The notes: a model not told the origin generated them from the sequence alone. A stretch of DNA of 45,723 bases from Acidobacteriaceae bacterium (GCA_027365415.1 DAHXNK010000005.1:1-45723), one strand, 5' to 3'. Shown: positions 1 through 7,564, counted from the stretch's first letter. Numbers and translations are program-made.

Positions 1-60
1 AGAATCATGCTGCGCAGAATCATGCTGCGCAGAATCATGACGCGCAGAATCATGAATAGA
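1..60. repeat. 15-bp tandem repeat, four copies at window edge
   Basis: Four head-to-tail 15-mers start at 1, 16, 31 and 46. The first two are identical (AGAATCATGCTGCGC), the third has one change (CTGCGC to ACGCGC), and the fourth keeps AGAATCATGA and then diverges. Each junction GCGCAG-AATCATG-CTGCGC is itself a short inverted repeat. The array starts exactly at the window edge, so it very probably extends further left. The rest of 61-293 shows no gene. Confidence 0.8.
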
Positions 61-293
61 TGCGCGCTGCATGATCCCTGCTGGTAGCGGAAATCGTGAT
101 GCGTGTGTATGTTCTTGCTGCATCCTTGAAGATCGACGGCGATGCTAACCCTTGGGCATTGACCTTCGTCCAACTCCATGTAAGGCCGTCTGGGAATTGA
201 GAGCCGTGCATCGGAAAACAACGAAGATGAATTTCGGAAGTTTTACGCGCGCTCGCTCAGGCATAAAAATCAACACAGAGGCACCCAAGATAC

Positions 294-557
294 ATGCTTA
301 AACATACGATAAAATGGTTGAAGCCCGTAGTGTTCTCTGGCATTCTAGCCGTGGGAACTTCGTTTGCCATAGCCCAAGCCCCAGCTTCGCAAAGCCCAAG
401 CGCGCCTGCGCCGGGAGCTTCTGCGAGCCAGCAACAAATCAAGCAGGATCGCAAGCAGCTTCGCGCGGACGTGCAACAGTACGGAAAAAAGAGTTCACAA
501 GTTAAAGCGGATCGCCGCAAGCTTCGGCAGGATCGTCGCAATCAAACCGGGGGATGA
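294..557 (+). CDS. small secreted basic protein, unknown function
   Basis: This encodes 87 residues. An N-terminal signal peptide (about residues 1-27, ending near AIAQA) is followed by an Ala/Pro/Ser linker (28-45). The tail is very rich in Lys, Arg, Gln and Asp, with repeated QDRK/ADRRK/QDRR units (47-85), and is likely helical. No catalytic motif is visible and I do not recognise the family. Export is inferred from the hydrophobic segment between Lys residues and the Ala-rich cleavage region. AGAGG lies about 11 nt before the ATG and could be a ribosome binding site. It stands alone, with 163 bp to the next start. Confidence 0.6.
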   Translation: MLKHTIKWLKPVVFSGILAVGTSFAIAQAPASQSPSAPAPGASASQQQIKQDRKQLRADVQQYGKKSSQVKADRRKLRQDRRNQTGG

Positions 558-720
558 GAGCCAGGATGCCATTTGGATACGGGGTGCGCCATCCTCGCCG
601 CAACAAGGATGGCGCGCCCAGTAAACCACAATCCGCAGCCTCCGCATTTCATCCACTGATCAGCACGCCGGACGATTTTTTTGTTTTCTGTAATGATGAA
701 TGCGAGGGTTTTTTTGCAAC

Positions 721-1569
721 ATGCTTCGTGCTGGTTTTCTGTTTCTACTTTTTTTCGTCATGCTGTACGCTGGCACGGCGCTCGCGCAAAATAATTATGA
801 AATTCAGGTCTATCCTTCCGAGACCATCGCTCCCAAAACTCTGCTGACCGAATTGCACAGCAACTACACCGTTGAGGGCACCACTACTACTCAATACGGC
901 ATGTTGCCCACGCAGGGGCAGGAGCATGAAACCATCGAGCTGACCCAGGGTCTCACCGATTGGTCAGAGCTTGGTTTTTACATCTTCACCGAGGAGCGAG
1001 GGAGTACGGGCGTGCAGTGGGTCGGCGACCACATCCGCCCGCGTGTCCGCGTTCCAACACGCTGGCATTGGCCGGTGGGTGTTAGTCTCTCCAATGAAAT
1101 TGGCTATGCGCGGCCAGACTTTGCTAATCCCACTTGGTCTTGGCAGATTATGCCCATTGTCGATCAGACGCTTTGGAAGTGGTACTGGTCGGTGAACACG
1201 ACGATGGATTGGGGCATTCATCCTGTGCCGCCGCCGTCGAGCTTCACTCAGCAGCAGCGGCAAACCTATTACCGCGATGTCTCGCCCGGAGGCCTAACCT
1301 TTGGCCCTGCGGCCACGCTGACTTATCAGCCAGATAAGTATTACAACGTTGGCATTGAATACTACGGCTACTACGGCGAGTTTGGAGAATTCGTCTCGCT
1401 GCACAATCAGCAGCAGCAATTCTTCCCCGTGGTGAACCTATTTGTCTCGCCGAAGTGGGAGATCAACGTGGGCGCAGGCTGGGGCGCGACCGCCGGAACC
1501 GATCATCTGATTGTGAAATGTATTCTCGGCCACTACTTCAACTGGGGGCACTCAAAGTCCACGCCGTAA
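721..1569 (+). CDS. secreted protein, probable outer-membrane beta-barrel, unknown function
   Basis: This encodes 282 residues from the ATG at 721. An in-frame ATG at 700 would add seven residues, but 721 has GAGGG about 12 nt upstream and gives a cleaner signal peptide (ending TALAQ). The mature part is rich in aromatic residues, Gln and Gly. It has alternating hydrophobic/polar segments separated by turns, as expected for an outer-membrane barrel (for example YYNVGIEYYGYYGEF and WEINVGAGWGA). No enzyme motif is seen and the C-terminus does not end in an aromatic residue. Role and substrate are unknown; outer-membrane location is inference. Confidence 0.6.
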   Translation: MLRAGFLFLLFFVMLYAGTALAQNNYEIQVYPSETIAPKTLLTELHSNYTVEGTTTTQYGMLPTQGQEHETIELTQGLTDWSELGFYIFTEERGSTGVQWVGDHIRPRVRVPTRWHWPVGVSLSNEIGYARPDFANPTWSWQIMPIVDQTLWKWYWSVNTTMDWGIHPVPPPSSFTQQQRQTYYRDVSPGGLTFGPAATLTYQPDKYYNVGIEYYGYYGEFGEFVSLHNQQQQFFPVVNLFVSPKWEINVGAGWGATAGTDHLIVKCILGHYFNWGHSKSTP

Positions 1570-1606
1570 TCCAACGAAAATGGATTTTTCTGTGAGCGTT
1601 TAAGAA

Positions 1607-1918
1607 TTACACGGCTTTCTTGTGCGCGTTCATATACTCGCGCAATGCGGCATTGATGCGGCTTTGATACCGCTTGCCCGTCTCTCGGAAAAACTCCAGT
1701 ACATCCGCATCTAGGCGCAGCGTCACTTGATTCTTGTTCTCCGTGGGAACCAGCGCGCCGGGTCGCGTCCAGACAACGTTTACCTGAGAGGGGATTTCAC
1801 TGTGGTCGATGGCTTCGTCTTTTTTCTTGCGTAGGCGAGCGGCCTGCTCTGGTTGTAGTGAAGGCACCTTTTTCGTATTCAGGATAAATTTGACGTTTTC
1901 CGTAGACTTCGCGCTCAT
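1607..1918 (-). CDS. brnA: BrnA-type antitoxin
   Basis: This encodes 103 residues from the ATG at 1918. An ORF continues upstream to a codon at 1984, but 1918 has AAAGG about 9 nt upstream and gives the usual length for BrnA. BrnA proteins neutralise the ribonuclease BrnT and repress their own operon. The C-terminal part (about 60-100) carries the family pattern: VTLRLDADVLEFFRETGKRYQSRINAAL, a ribbon-helix-helix DNA-binding fold, here split in reading as VTLRLDADVL, EFFRETGKRY and QSRINAALREYM. The gene overlaps the 3' end of a toxin remnant at 1797-2158, as is typical of brnTA operons. Because that toxin is broken, this is an orphan antitoxin and may act only as a repressor or protect against related toxins. 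Confidence 0.75.
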   Translation of the reverse strand: MSAKSTENVKFILNTKKVPSLQPEQAARLRKKKDEAIDHSEIPSQVNVVWTRPGALVPTENKNQVTLRLDADVLEFFRETGKRYQSRINAALREYMNAHKKAV

Positions 1919-2158
1919 ATCGGTCTGCCTTTCTTGCGGAGATGATGCGGATGCATTCTGCTCGACGGGTGTGGACAACCACAATTACAAACTCTTCCAC
2001 CACGCTGATTGTGACCCACCGATCCTCGCCGTAATTCCTTCATGCATCCAATCCTTCCAGTCGATTCTCATCGAGAAAGACACGCGCCGCGAATGGAAAG
2101 GGTATTCCATGCTTCTGTTCGTTGTCGTGGCCTTTTCTGGATTCCATTCAAATTTCGC
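1797..2158 (-). pseudogene. brnT: brnT toxin remnant: frameshift plus nonsense codon
   Basis: Reading the minus strand, the BrnT pattern is recoverable only in pieces. KFEWNPEKAT (2155-2126) lies in one frame. After loss of one base near 2124 the next frame gives NEQKHGIPFPFAARVFLDEN and RLEGLDA, then a TGA at 2042-2040, then RNYGEDRWVTI and finally VVVHTRRAECIRIISARKA. The TGA sits where family members usually have Arg, so a CGA-to-TGA transition is likely. No in-frame start codon precedes KFEW. The C-terminal reading frame runs on over the start of brnA, where the two genes overlap. Two independent lesions argue for real decay, although a sequencing error could explain one. Confidence 0.7.
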
Positions 2159-2260
2159 ACGCCTGGTGTACTACAAATGCAACTCCATGTGTAGTTATAT
2201 TTGGCAATGCAAGAAGTGGAGGCACGGGTGAATATAAACATATTCAATGGTAGATAATTC

Positions 2261-2289
2261 TTGACAGGCAATAATAATTATTGTTTAAT
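2261..2289 (+). promoter_or_regulatory. perR promoter
   Basis: TTGACA at 2261-2266, a 17-nt spacer and TTTAAT at 2284-2289 form a near-consensus sigma-70 promoter. The expected transcription start (about 2296-2297) falls directly before the perR ATG at 2298, and no Shine-Dalgarno sequence precedes that ATG, so the mRNA is probably leaderless. Confidence 0.75.
2269..2283. promoter_or_regulatory. PerR/Fur-type operator, perfect 7-1-7 palindrome
   Basis: CAATAAT-A-ATTATTG is a perfect 7-1-7 inverted repeat, the architecture of Fur/PerR boxes. It lies entirely inside the 17-nt spacer of the perR promoter, so a bound repressor would exclude RNA polymerase. Autoregulation by the adjacent PerR is inferred. 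Confidence 0.8.
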
Positions 2290-2297
2290 ATATCTTC

Positions 2298-2723
2298 ATG
2301 GATGCGAAGATTTCCACCTCGTTTCGGGAACTTTGCGGGCGGCATGGGCTGGCGGTGACGCATCAGCGCCAGGTTCTTTATGAGGCCATGCAGCGGATGC
2401 ACGGCCATCCCAGCCCGGAGGATGTCTATCATCGTGTGCGCAAGCGGATTCCTTCCATCTCCCTGGCGACGGTATATAAGAACATTCATCTATTCATAGA
2501 AAGCGGGATTCTGCGCGAGGTCAGCCTGCATCACGGCTCCCTGCGCGTGGAGAGAAACGAGCATCCGCATCATCACTTGATTTGCACCGTGTGCAAATCC
2601 ATCACCGACATCGACGAAATTTACTTGGGTCTGTCAGCCAAACCGAGCCGACTGCCTGGCGGATTTCTAGCCGAGCGATACGCCGTGGATATTCTGGGAC
2701 GATGTAAGTCCTGCCAGACGTAG
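2298..2723 (+). CDS. perR: peroxide-responsive Fur-family repressor PerR
   Basis: This encodes 141 residues, the normal Fur-family length. The winged-helix DNA-binding domain covers about 1-80 (THQRQVLYEAM; SISLATVYKNIHLF recognition region). The dimerisation domain carries the HPHHHLICTVC signature. Structural zinc ligands are Cys96, Cys99, Cys136 and Cys139. Regulatory metal ligands match Bacillus subtilis PerR numbering at His37, His91, His93 and Asp104; the fifth position has Glu85 instead of Asp. Asp104 is the residue that favours PerR over Fur function. The downstream ahpC-ahpD pair supports peroxide sensing, in which metal-catalysed His oxidation releases the operator. The start overlaps the likely transcription start, so translation is probably leaderless. 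Confidence 0.87.
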   Translation: MDAKISTSFRELCGRHGLAVTHQRQVLYEAMQRMHGHPSPEDVYHRVRKRIPSISLATVYKNIHLFIESGILREVSLHHGSLRVERNEHPHHHLICTVCKSITDIDEIYLGLSAKPSRLPGGFLAERYAVDILGRCKSCQT

Positions 2724-2783
2724 GAACCATAAACTATAAGAGTCAAATAGATTTTCAACCTAGCAACCACAAAGGAGTAACCC

Positions 2784-3320
2784 ATGCTTGGAGTAGGCGA
2801 GAAGTTCCCCAATTTTTCTGTTACCGCAACCATTAGCCGGGATAAGGACAAGGCTTTTGAAACCATTACCGACAAGAGCTATCCCGGCAAGTGGAAGGTT
2901 GTCTTTTTCTGGCCGAAGGATTTCACCTTCGTCTGCCCGACGGAGATTGCCGCTTTTGGAAAGCTGAACAGTGAGTTTCAAGCGCGCGATGCGCAGTTAC
3001 TCGGTGGCAGCGTGGATTCGGAATTTGTCCATCTGGCGTGGCGCAACAACCATGAGGATTTGAAGAACCTGCCCTTCCCCATGCTGGCCGATGTGAAGCG
3101 TGATCTGTGCGAGCAGTTGGGTATTCTCGATCCCAATGCAGGCGTGGCGCAACGCGCAACCTTCATCGTCGATCCAGAAGGACTTATCCGCTTCGTCTAT
3201 GTCACCGATCTTTCCGTGGGGCGCAATCCGCAGGAGGTGCTGCGCGTGTTGGATGCGTTGCAGACCGATGAACTTTGTCCATGCAATTGGCATAAGGGCG
3301 AGGCAACGCTGACGGTGTAA
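2784..3320 (+). CDS. ahpC: alkyl hydroperoxide reductase AhpC (2-Cys peroxiredoxin)
   Basis: This encodes 178 residues. It reduces hydrogen peroxide and organic peroxides in the cytoplasm. The peroxidatic Cys51 lies in FTFVCPTEI. The C-terminal CPCNW (Cys165, Cys167) gives a three-cysteine arrangement like that of Mycobacterium AhpC, which is reduced by AhpD rather than AhpF. This fits the ahpD gene downstream. AAAGGAG at 2771-2777 is an excellent ribosome binding site 6 nt before the ATG. It follows perR by 60 bp; whether it has its own PerR box is unclear, as only loosely AT-rich sequence lies at 2726-2760. Confidence 0.93.
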   Translation: MLGVGEKFPNFSVTATISRDKDKAFETITDKSYPGKWKVVFFWPKDFTFVCPTEIAAFGKLNSEFQARDAQLLGGSVDSEFVHLAWRNNHEDLKNLPFPMLADVKRDLCEQLGILDPNAGVAQRATFIVDPEGLIRFVYVTDLSVGRNPQEVLRVLDALQTDELCPCNWHKGEATLTV

Positions 3321-3347
3321 GCGTACCGCTTATAGGAGCATTTCCTT

Positions 3348-3382
3348 CCCGTTCTAGCCGCAAAAAACGCGGCTAGAACGGG
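3348..3382. repeat. interspersed hairpin repeat, copy 1
   Basis: A perfect 14-bp stem (CCCGTTCTAGCCGC at 3348-3361, GCGGCTAGAACGGG at 3369-3382) closes a 7-nt loop (AAAAAAC). A second copy with the same stem length, loop length and flanks (CTT before, GCA after) lies at 45200-45234 and differs by two compensated base pairs. It sits just behind ahpC and could attenuate or end transcription, but there is no T-tract. Confidence 0.85.
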
Positions 3383-3430
3383 GCACACGGAATTATATCT
3401 GGGAACCCAAATGGAGTCATTCTGAATGGA

Positions 3431-3510
3431 GTTCGCGGCAGCGAACGGAGAGAAGAATCCAGAGAAACTCCGCTCCCGATTTGCCGTCAGTGTTCTCTGG
3501 ATTCTTCTCT
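3431..3510. repeat. nested inverted repeats between ahpC and ahpD
   Basis: GTTCGC-ggca-GCGAAC (3431-3446) is followed by an 18-bp perfect inverted repeat: AGAGAAGAATCCAGAGAA at 3449-3466 and TTCTCTGGATTCTTCTCT at 3493-3510, with a 26-nt loop. The preceding TCATTCTGAATGGAG resembles the short interspersed elements beginning TCATCCTGAG that are common in acidobacterial genomes. In RNA this would form a long stable hairpin ahead of ahpD. Confidence 0.8.
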
Positions 3511-3586
3511 TCGGGTGCCTGCCAAGGCGACCGCCCTTTGCGGGGAATGGCTCTTTTGTGTCTTGGAAACAGTACAGGAGAAACCC

Positions 3587-4141
3587 ATGATGCTCGACGC
3601 TCTCATCCAGCAATTACCGGACTACGCGAAGGATTTGAAGCTGAATTACTCGACCTTGATCGGCCAAAACACCGAGTTGACGCCGTCGCAGCTCTGGGGA
3701 TCGGTGCTGGTGAGCGCGATGGCCGTGCGCCAGCCCGCGCTGACCCAGGTAGCAATGGCCGCCGCCGCCGAGCATCTCTCCGGGCCAACGATGGAAGCGA
3801 TAAAGACGGCGGGCGCGATCATGGGCATGAACAACATTTTCTATCGTTTTCATCACCTGACGAAAAATGAAAAATATGCCACCATGCCAGCGCGGTTGCG
3901 CATGAATGGGATTCGCGCGCATGGCGCCGATCCAGTAGATTTTGAATTGTGGTGCCTGGCTGCCTCTGCGGTGAATGGCTGCGGCAAATGCCTAGATGCG
4001 CATGAGCAGGTACTGCGACAAAAGGGCGTGACGGAAGAGACGATCCTTGCCGCTGTTCGCATCGCAGCGCTGATCCACGCCGTGGGCACGGTTCTGGACG
4101 CAGAACACGCGCTGGTGCCGGAAACTGTGACTGCCGGGTAG
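3587..4141 (+). CDS. ahpD: alkyl hydroperoxidase AhpD, CxxC disulfide reductase partner of AhpC
   Basis: This encodes 184 residues from the ATG at 3587, preceded by AGGAG at 3576-3580 (6 nt spacing). The ORF continues upstream to 3515, but that stretch lies in repeat sequence. The active-site motif NGCGKCLDAHE gives Cys132, Cys135 and His139, with Glu120 completing the proton relay known from Mycobacterium AhpD. The His normally between the cysteines is Lys134 here. AhpD passes electrons from lipoamide/dihydrolipoyl partners to oxidised AhpC. It is the third gene of the perR-ahpC-ahpD group, separated from ahpC by 266 bp holding two hairpin elements that may lower its expression. Confidence 0.9.
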   Translation: MMLDALIQQLPDYAKDLKLNYSTLIGQNTELTPSQLWGSVLVSAMAVRQPALTQVAMAAAAEHLSGPTMEAIKTAGAIMGMNNIFYRFHHLTKNEKYATMPARLRMNGIRAHGADPVDFELWCLAASAVNGCGKCLDAHEQVLRQKGVTEETILAAVRIAALIHAVGTVLDAEHALVPETVTAG

Positions 4142-5260
4142 ATTTCCACGCTTTTGGAAGGTTCTTCTGCAATTCGCGGTGGGGAGTCGTACACTTGGAG
4201 TGCGCCTGTTTCAAGCTGTATAGGCAGAGGATGCACACTCCGTTTGTAGGTCGGTTCATTATGCGTAGATCCATCGCGATTCGTCTCTCGCTTCTTCTCT
4301 TGCTTGCTGTTCTGCCGGGGATGACAGGCTGCAATGGGTTTTTTGTTCCCGTATGTGTGGAGACGGACACCTGTCCAGCGACTGGTACGAGCGCATCGGG
4401 GGTACCCGTAGTGTCCAGCATCAGTCCTACGTTCGGCCCGGTCGGAGGCGGAACCGCAGTGACTATCTTTGGGACGAACTTTGCCAGCGGTGCCATCGTG
4501 GACTTTGGGAGTACGCCGGGCAATGTCACCGCGATCTCGGCAACAAGCATCACGGTGACCTCGCCAGCAGCGAGCAGCGGGGGCGTGGTAAACGTCACAG
4601 TGACAACATCGGGCGGTACCAGCGTCGGCAACTTACAGTTCACCTACAGCTCGACGGCGGGGATGAGACACTCCCCGTTCTCTTCGGGTCTTCGGATGCG
4701 CTGAAGTCGTTGCGTAGCGTGATTGTGATCGCTGGGTAAATTCCTCTGATTTTGGAGGGTTCTTCTGCAATCCGACAGGAGGAGTCGTACACTTGGAGTG
4801 CGCCTATTTCAAGCTGTATGGGTAGAGGATGCACACTCCGTTTGCAGGTCAGTTCATTATGCGTAGATCCGTCGCGATTCGTCTCTCCCTTCTTCTCCTG
4901 CTTGCCGTGCTGCCGGGGATGACAGGCTGCAATGGATTTTTCGTCCCGGTGTGCGTGGAGACGGACACCTGCCCCGCGACCGCCACCGGCGTGCCAACGG
5001 TGACCAGCATTAGTCCGACGAGCGGCCCGGTCGCGGGGGGAACCTCAGTGACCATTACGGGGACGAACCTTACCGGGGCGACAGCGATTACATTTGGCAG
5101 TACGGCTGCGACCAGCGCCACCGTCAACTCGACGGGAACACAGATTGTTGTGACCTCGCCAGCCGTGAGTAGCAGCGGCACGGTATATGTCACCGTGACG
5201 ACATCGGGCGGCACCAGCGCAACCAGCAGCGCATCTCAGTTCACCTATGGATCGGCGGCA
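4123..5260 (+). repeat. diverged tandem duplication, period 598 bp
   Basis: Sequence from about 4123 to 4655 aligns to about 4721-5260 at a constant 598-bp offset at the left end. The alignment covers the end of the upstream gene, a 120-bp leader, the lipoprotein signal sequence and the TIG domain. The leader and first 110 bp of coding sequence are very similar; the TIG part is more diverged and includes a small gap near 4390. The duplicated leader includes GGTTCTTCTGCAAT and AGTCGTACACTTGGAGTGCG. Confidence 0.85.
4261..4704 (+). CDS. short lipoprotein with one IPT/TIG domain
   Basis: This encodes 147 residues. A lipoprotein signal (MRRSIAIRL, then a Leu-rich core) ends at MTGC with Cys24 as the predicted lipidated residue. 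One immunoglobulin-like IPT/TIG domain follows (about 50-135; pattern SSISPTFGPVGGGT, VTIFGTNF). It is the duplicate of the N-terminal part of the protein at 4859-6319 but stops where that protein begins its beta-propeller, ending in an unrelated tail of about 15 residues. The ATG at 4231 is also in frame. I chose 4261 because changes between the two copies are mostly synonymous only after this codon. It is probably a truncated paralogue; it may be functional or decaying. Confidence 0.65.
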   Translation: MRRSIAIRLSLLLLLAVLPGMTGCNGFFVPVCVETDTCPATGTSASGVPVVSSISPTFGPVGGGTAVTIFGTNFASGAIVDFGSTPGNVTAISATSITVTSPAASSGGVVNVTVTTSGGTSVGNLQFTYSSTAGMRHSPFSSGLRMR

Positions 5261-6319
5261 GCAAGCTACATCTACGTTGCCAATGAGACCGCCAACACGC
5301 TCACTGCCCTGTCACTCAGCTCCGGGACGCTCACCGCGATTTCCGGGTCGCCGTATACGCCGCCGGGGTCGGCGGCACCCAGCGCGATTGCGACCACGCC
5401 CAGTGGAAAGTTGCTGTATATTGCCAGTTCCTCTGGCGATGTTTATGTGTATACGGTTGGCACGAATGGCGCGCTCACGGTGGGCAACAGTGGCAATTCG
5501 GTTGCATACGTAGGTTTAACGCCTACTTACATGACGATTGACACGACCGGCACTTGGCTATTCATCATTTCCAACTCGGCTCCAGAAATGTTTGAATATC
5601 AAATCAATTCCACCACAGGGGCACTGACAGCTCCTGCAGGAAACCCGACATCCAAGGTTACACTCAGCAGTAATCCTGCGCAGATATATGTAACGCCCAA
5701 CAATCAATACGTCTATGTTGGCGAGGATCCTGGCCCATCAGGTTCGAGCAGCGGCGGCACGGATGTATTTACTCTGGATGCAACTAACGGCGCGCTCAGC
5801 AATCCGCTGCATCCAGTCACGGCGAAGAATCTATCGTCCGGTGGAGACAATGCCATCAGCTCCGATGCCAACTCCAAATTTCTTTTTGTGGGAGAAACCG
5901 ACAGCGGGAGCAACGGGAGCAGCGGGGTGCGGGTCTTCACGATCGGTACAGGTGGCAGCGTGACGGAGGTTTCTGGATCTCCGTTTACTGCGGGTCTTTA
6001 TCTTGATCCGATCGCCATCGCGATGGATCCCACCAATGCGTATGTCTATGTTGCCAGTCATGCATCCAGCGACATCACGGGGTATTCGCTTGGCTCGACG
6101 GGCGCGTTGACGCTGCTAAGCACTTCGCCATTTACGGCTGGATCTGCTCTCGCTGCCATGTCACTGGACGCGACCAAACAGTACATGGTGGTGATTGCTT
6201 CCAACGGAAATCCCGATTTGCAAGTCTTCAGTTTTGATACGACCAGCCCTGGCAAACTGGATCCGATCGTCAATGCAGCTACGGGAACTACTCCGATTTC
6301 GGTAGCTGTTGCCCAATAA
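4859..6319 (+). CDS. lipoprotein with IPT/TIG domain and beta-propeller
   Basis: This encodes 486 residues. The signal peptide has a lipobox-like MTGC (Cys24), followed by a short Cys-containing linker (FFVPVCVETDTC), a TIG domain (about 45-132) and a lactonase/YncE-like beta-propeller (about 138-486). The propeller blades are visible as repeated motifs of the type YIYVANETANTLTALS, KFLFVGETDSGS and AYVYVASHASSDITGYS, each followed by T-G-ALT strands. Such proteins are exported and common in acidobacteria; an enzymatic activity should not be assumed. The start at 4859 rather than 4829 rests on the substitution pattern against the paralogue at 4261. The stop codon directly abuts the GTG of the next gene, suggesting co-transcription. 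Confidence 0.82.
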   Translation: MRRSVAIRLSLLLLLAVLPGMTGCNGFFVPVCVETDTCPATATGVPTVTSISPTSGPVAGGTSVTITGTNLTGATAITFGSTAATSATVNSTGTQIVVTSPAVSSSGTVYVTVTTSGGTSATSSASQFTYGSAAASYIYVANETANTLTALSLSSGTLTAISGSPYTPPGSAAPSAIATTPSGKLLYIASSSGDVYVYTVGTNGALTVGNSGNSVAYVGLTPTYMTIDTTGTWLFIISNSAPEMFEYQINSTTGALTAPAGNPTSKVTLSSNPAQIYVTPNNQYVYVGEDPGPSGSSSGGTDVFTLDATNGALSNPLHPVTAKNLSSGGDNAISSDANSKFLFVGETDSGSNGSSGVRVFTIGTGGSVTEVSGSPFTAGLYLDPIAIAMDPTNAYVYVASHASSDITGYSLGSTGALTLLSTSPFTAGSALAAMSLDATKQYMVVIASNGNPDLQVFSFDTTSPGKLDPIVNAATGTTPISVAVAQ

Positions 6320-7564
6320 GTGGGGTGCGTAGTGAGTGATCCCCGGTTATCAACAGTGCATGGTGTCGTCAGGCGCGCGCGGGCTGTATTCCAAGCGCGC
6401 ATTCGGTTTTGTTTTTCAATCTCCACGCGATTTTGCGCTACTGTTCTGCTCACGGTTTTCATTTCGCTGGTTGGATGCAGTCATCTGCATTGGCATTCGC
6501 GCCCGAAGGCAGAATATGTCTATGTCGCCACTCGGCAACCTATCTTTCTGCGTGACCGCGTAGCAACGGTCTCCAACCACACAGCGCGGGTGGGCAACGG
6601 AGAACGCCTACAAGTGCTGGAGCACATGCGCCGCTTTCTGAAGGTGCAGACGGCGCAGGGAGCCGTGGGTTGGGTGGAAGAAGCTTCCGTGCTCAATTCA
6701 GCGGGCTACAATAGCTTTCTCGCTTTGCGGGCACAGCACGCGCGCGATCCTGTTATCAGCCATGTTGTGCTGCGCAATGACCTGTACATGCACCTGACTC
6801 CGGGAGTGAAGACGGAGCATTTTTATCTAATTCCTGCCAATACTAGGCTGGAGATGCTGGCGCGAGTCGCAGTACCCAAAGTGGGTGGCGGCATCGTTTC
6901 GCAGGCTGCATCCACCGCAAAGCCGCAGTACGGAGCGGGTCGGCACAAGCGTCGGGCGCAGGGAAGTGGCGCATCTGACGTTTTGATGCCTGCCGTGCCG
7001 ATGGAAGACTGGTGGCTGGTGCGGGATAGCGCAGGCCATACGGGATGGATGCGGTCGCGGCAGTTGGATGTCGATGTTCCCGACGATGTTGCGCAGTACG
7101 CCGAAGCCCAGCGCATGGTGGGCGCGTATGTGCTGCGCATGGTCAGCGATCCAGAATCGGGCAAGCCTGGCGGACAGGTTCCGGAGTATGTGACTATCTT
7201 GACTCCATACAAAGACGGGCTGCCGTATGACTTCGATCAGGTGCGCGTTTTTACCTGGGATGCCAAGCATCATCGCTATGGAACAGCCTTCCGGCAACGC
7301 AATCTGGCAGGGTATTTTCCGGTGACGGTTGGGCAGCAGGATTTTGACAACGGGCCAGAGCCTGTCTTTTCCATCCAAGTTGCGACGGGAAATGTTGCGG
7401 CTGTCCAGAGTGAGGGAACGAGTGCGGGGGCTGTGCCGACCGAAACATTGACGTATCGGCTGGATGGAAATATCGTGCGCCGTGTGCTTCCGCCGGGAAG
7501 TAAGGCGGCATCCACTCCGCAGGGGGCCAGACAGCGCCGCGTTCACAGCGCAAACCAGCCTTAG
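6320..7564 (+). CDS. SH3-domain lipoprotein, unknown function
   Basis: This encodes 414 residues from the GTG at 6320, which directly follows the stop of the propeller gene. GTG at 6332 is an alternative. A long basic N-region precedes a hydrophobic segment ending LVGC, a lipobox. Two bacterial SH3-like regions are visible. The first is at about 68-125 (PIFLRDRV; GERLQVLE; GAVGWVEEASV). The second, at about 152-250, is interrupted by a basic Gly/Ala linker (EDWWLVRDSAGHTGWMRSRQL). The remainder (255-390) resembles a beta-rich periplasmic domain with no motif I recognise. SH3 domains of this type often bind peptidoglycan or peptides. The stop (TAG 7562-7564) overlaps the stop of the convergent aminotransferase gene. 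Confidence 0.72.
   Translation: MGCVVSDPRLSTVHGVVRRARAVFQARIRFCFSISTRFCATVLLTVFISLVGCSHLHWHSRPKAEYVYVATRQPIFLRDRVATVSNHTARVGNGERLQVLEHMRRFLKVQTAQGAVGWVEEASVLNSAGYNSFLALRAQHARDPVISHVVLRNDLYMHLTPGVKTEHFYLIPANTRLEMLARVAVPKVGGGIVSQAASTAKPQYGAGRHKRRAQGSGASDVLMPAVPMEDWWLVRDSAGHTGWMRSRQLDVDVPDDVAQYAEAQRMVGAYVLRMVSDPESGKPGGQVPEYVTILTPYKDGLPYDFDQVRVFTWDAKHHRYGTAFRQRNLAGYFPVTVGQQDFDNGPEPVFSIQVATGNVAAVQSEGTSAGAVPTETLTYRLDGNIVRRVLPPGSKAASTPQGARQRRVHSANQP

Noticed and set aside
2726-2770. Second PerR box ahead of ahpC
   Set aside because: The sequence is AT-rich but has no convincing 7-1-7 palindrome.
4353-4739. 128-codon frame overlapping the short TIG lipoprotein in another frame
   Set aside because: Main part is a shadow of the lipoprotein; only its last residues may be a remnant of a lost gene and are mentioned under the duplication.
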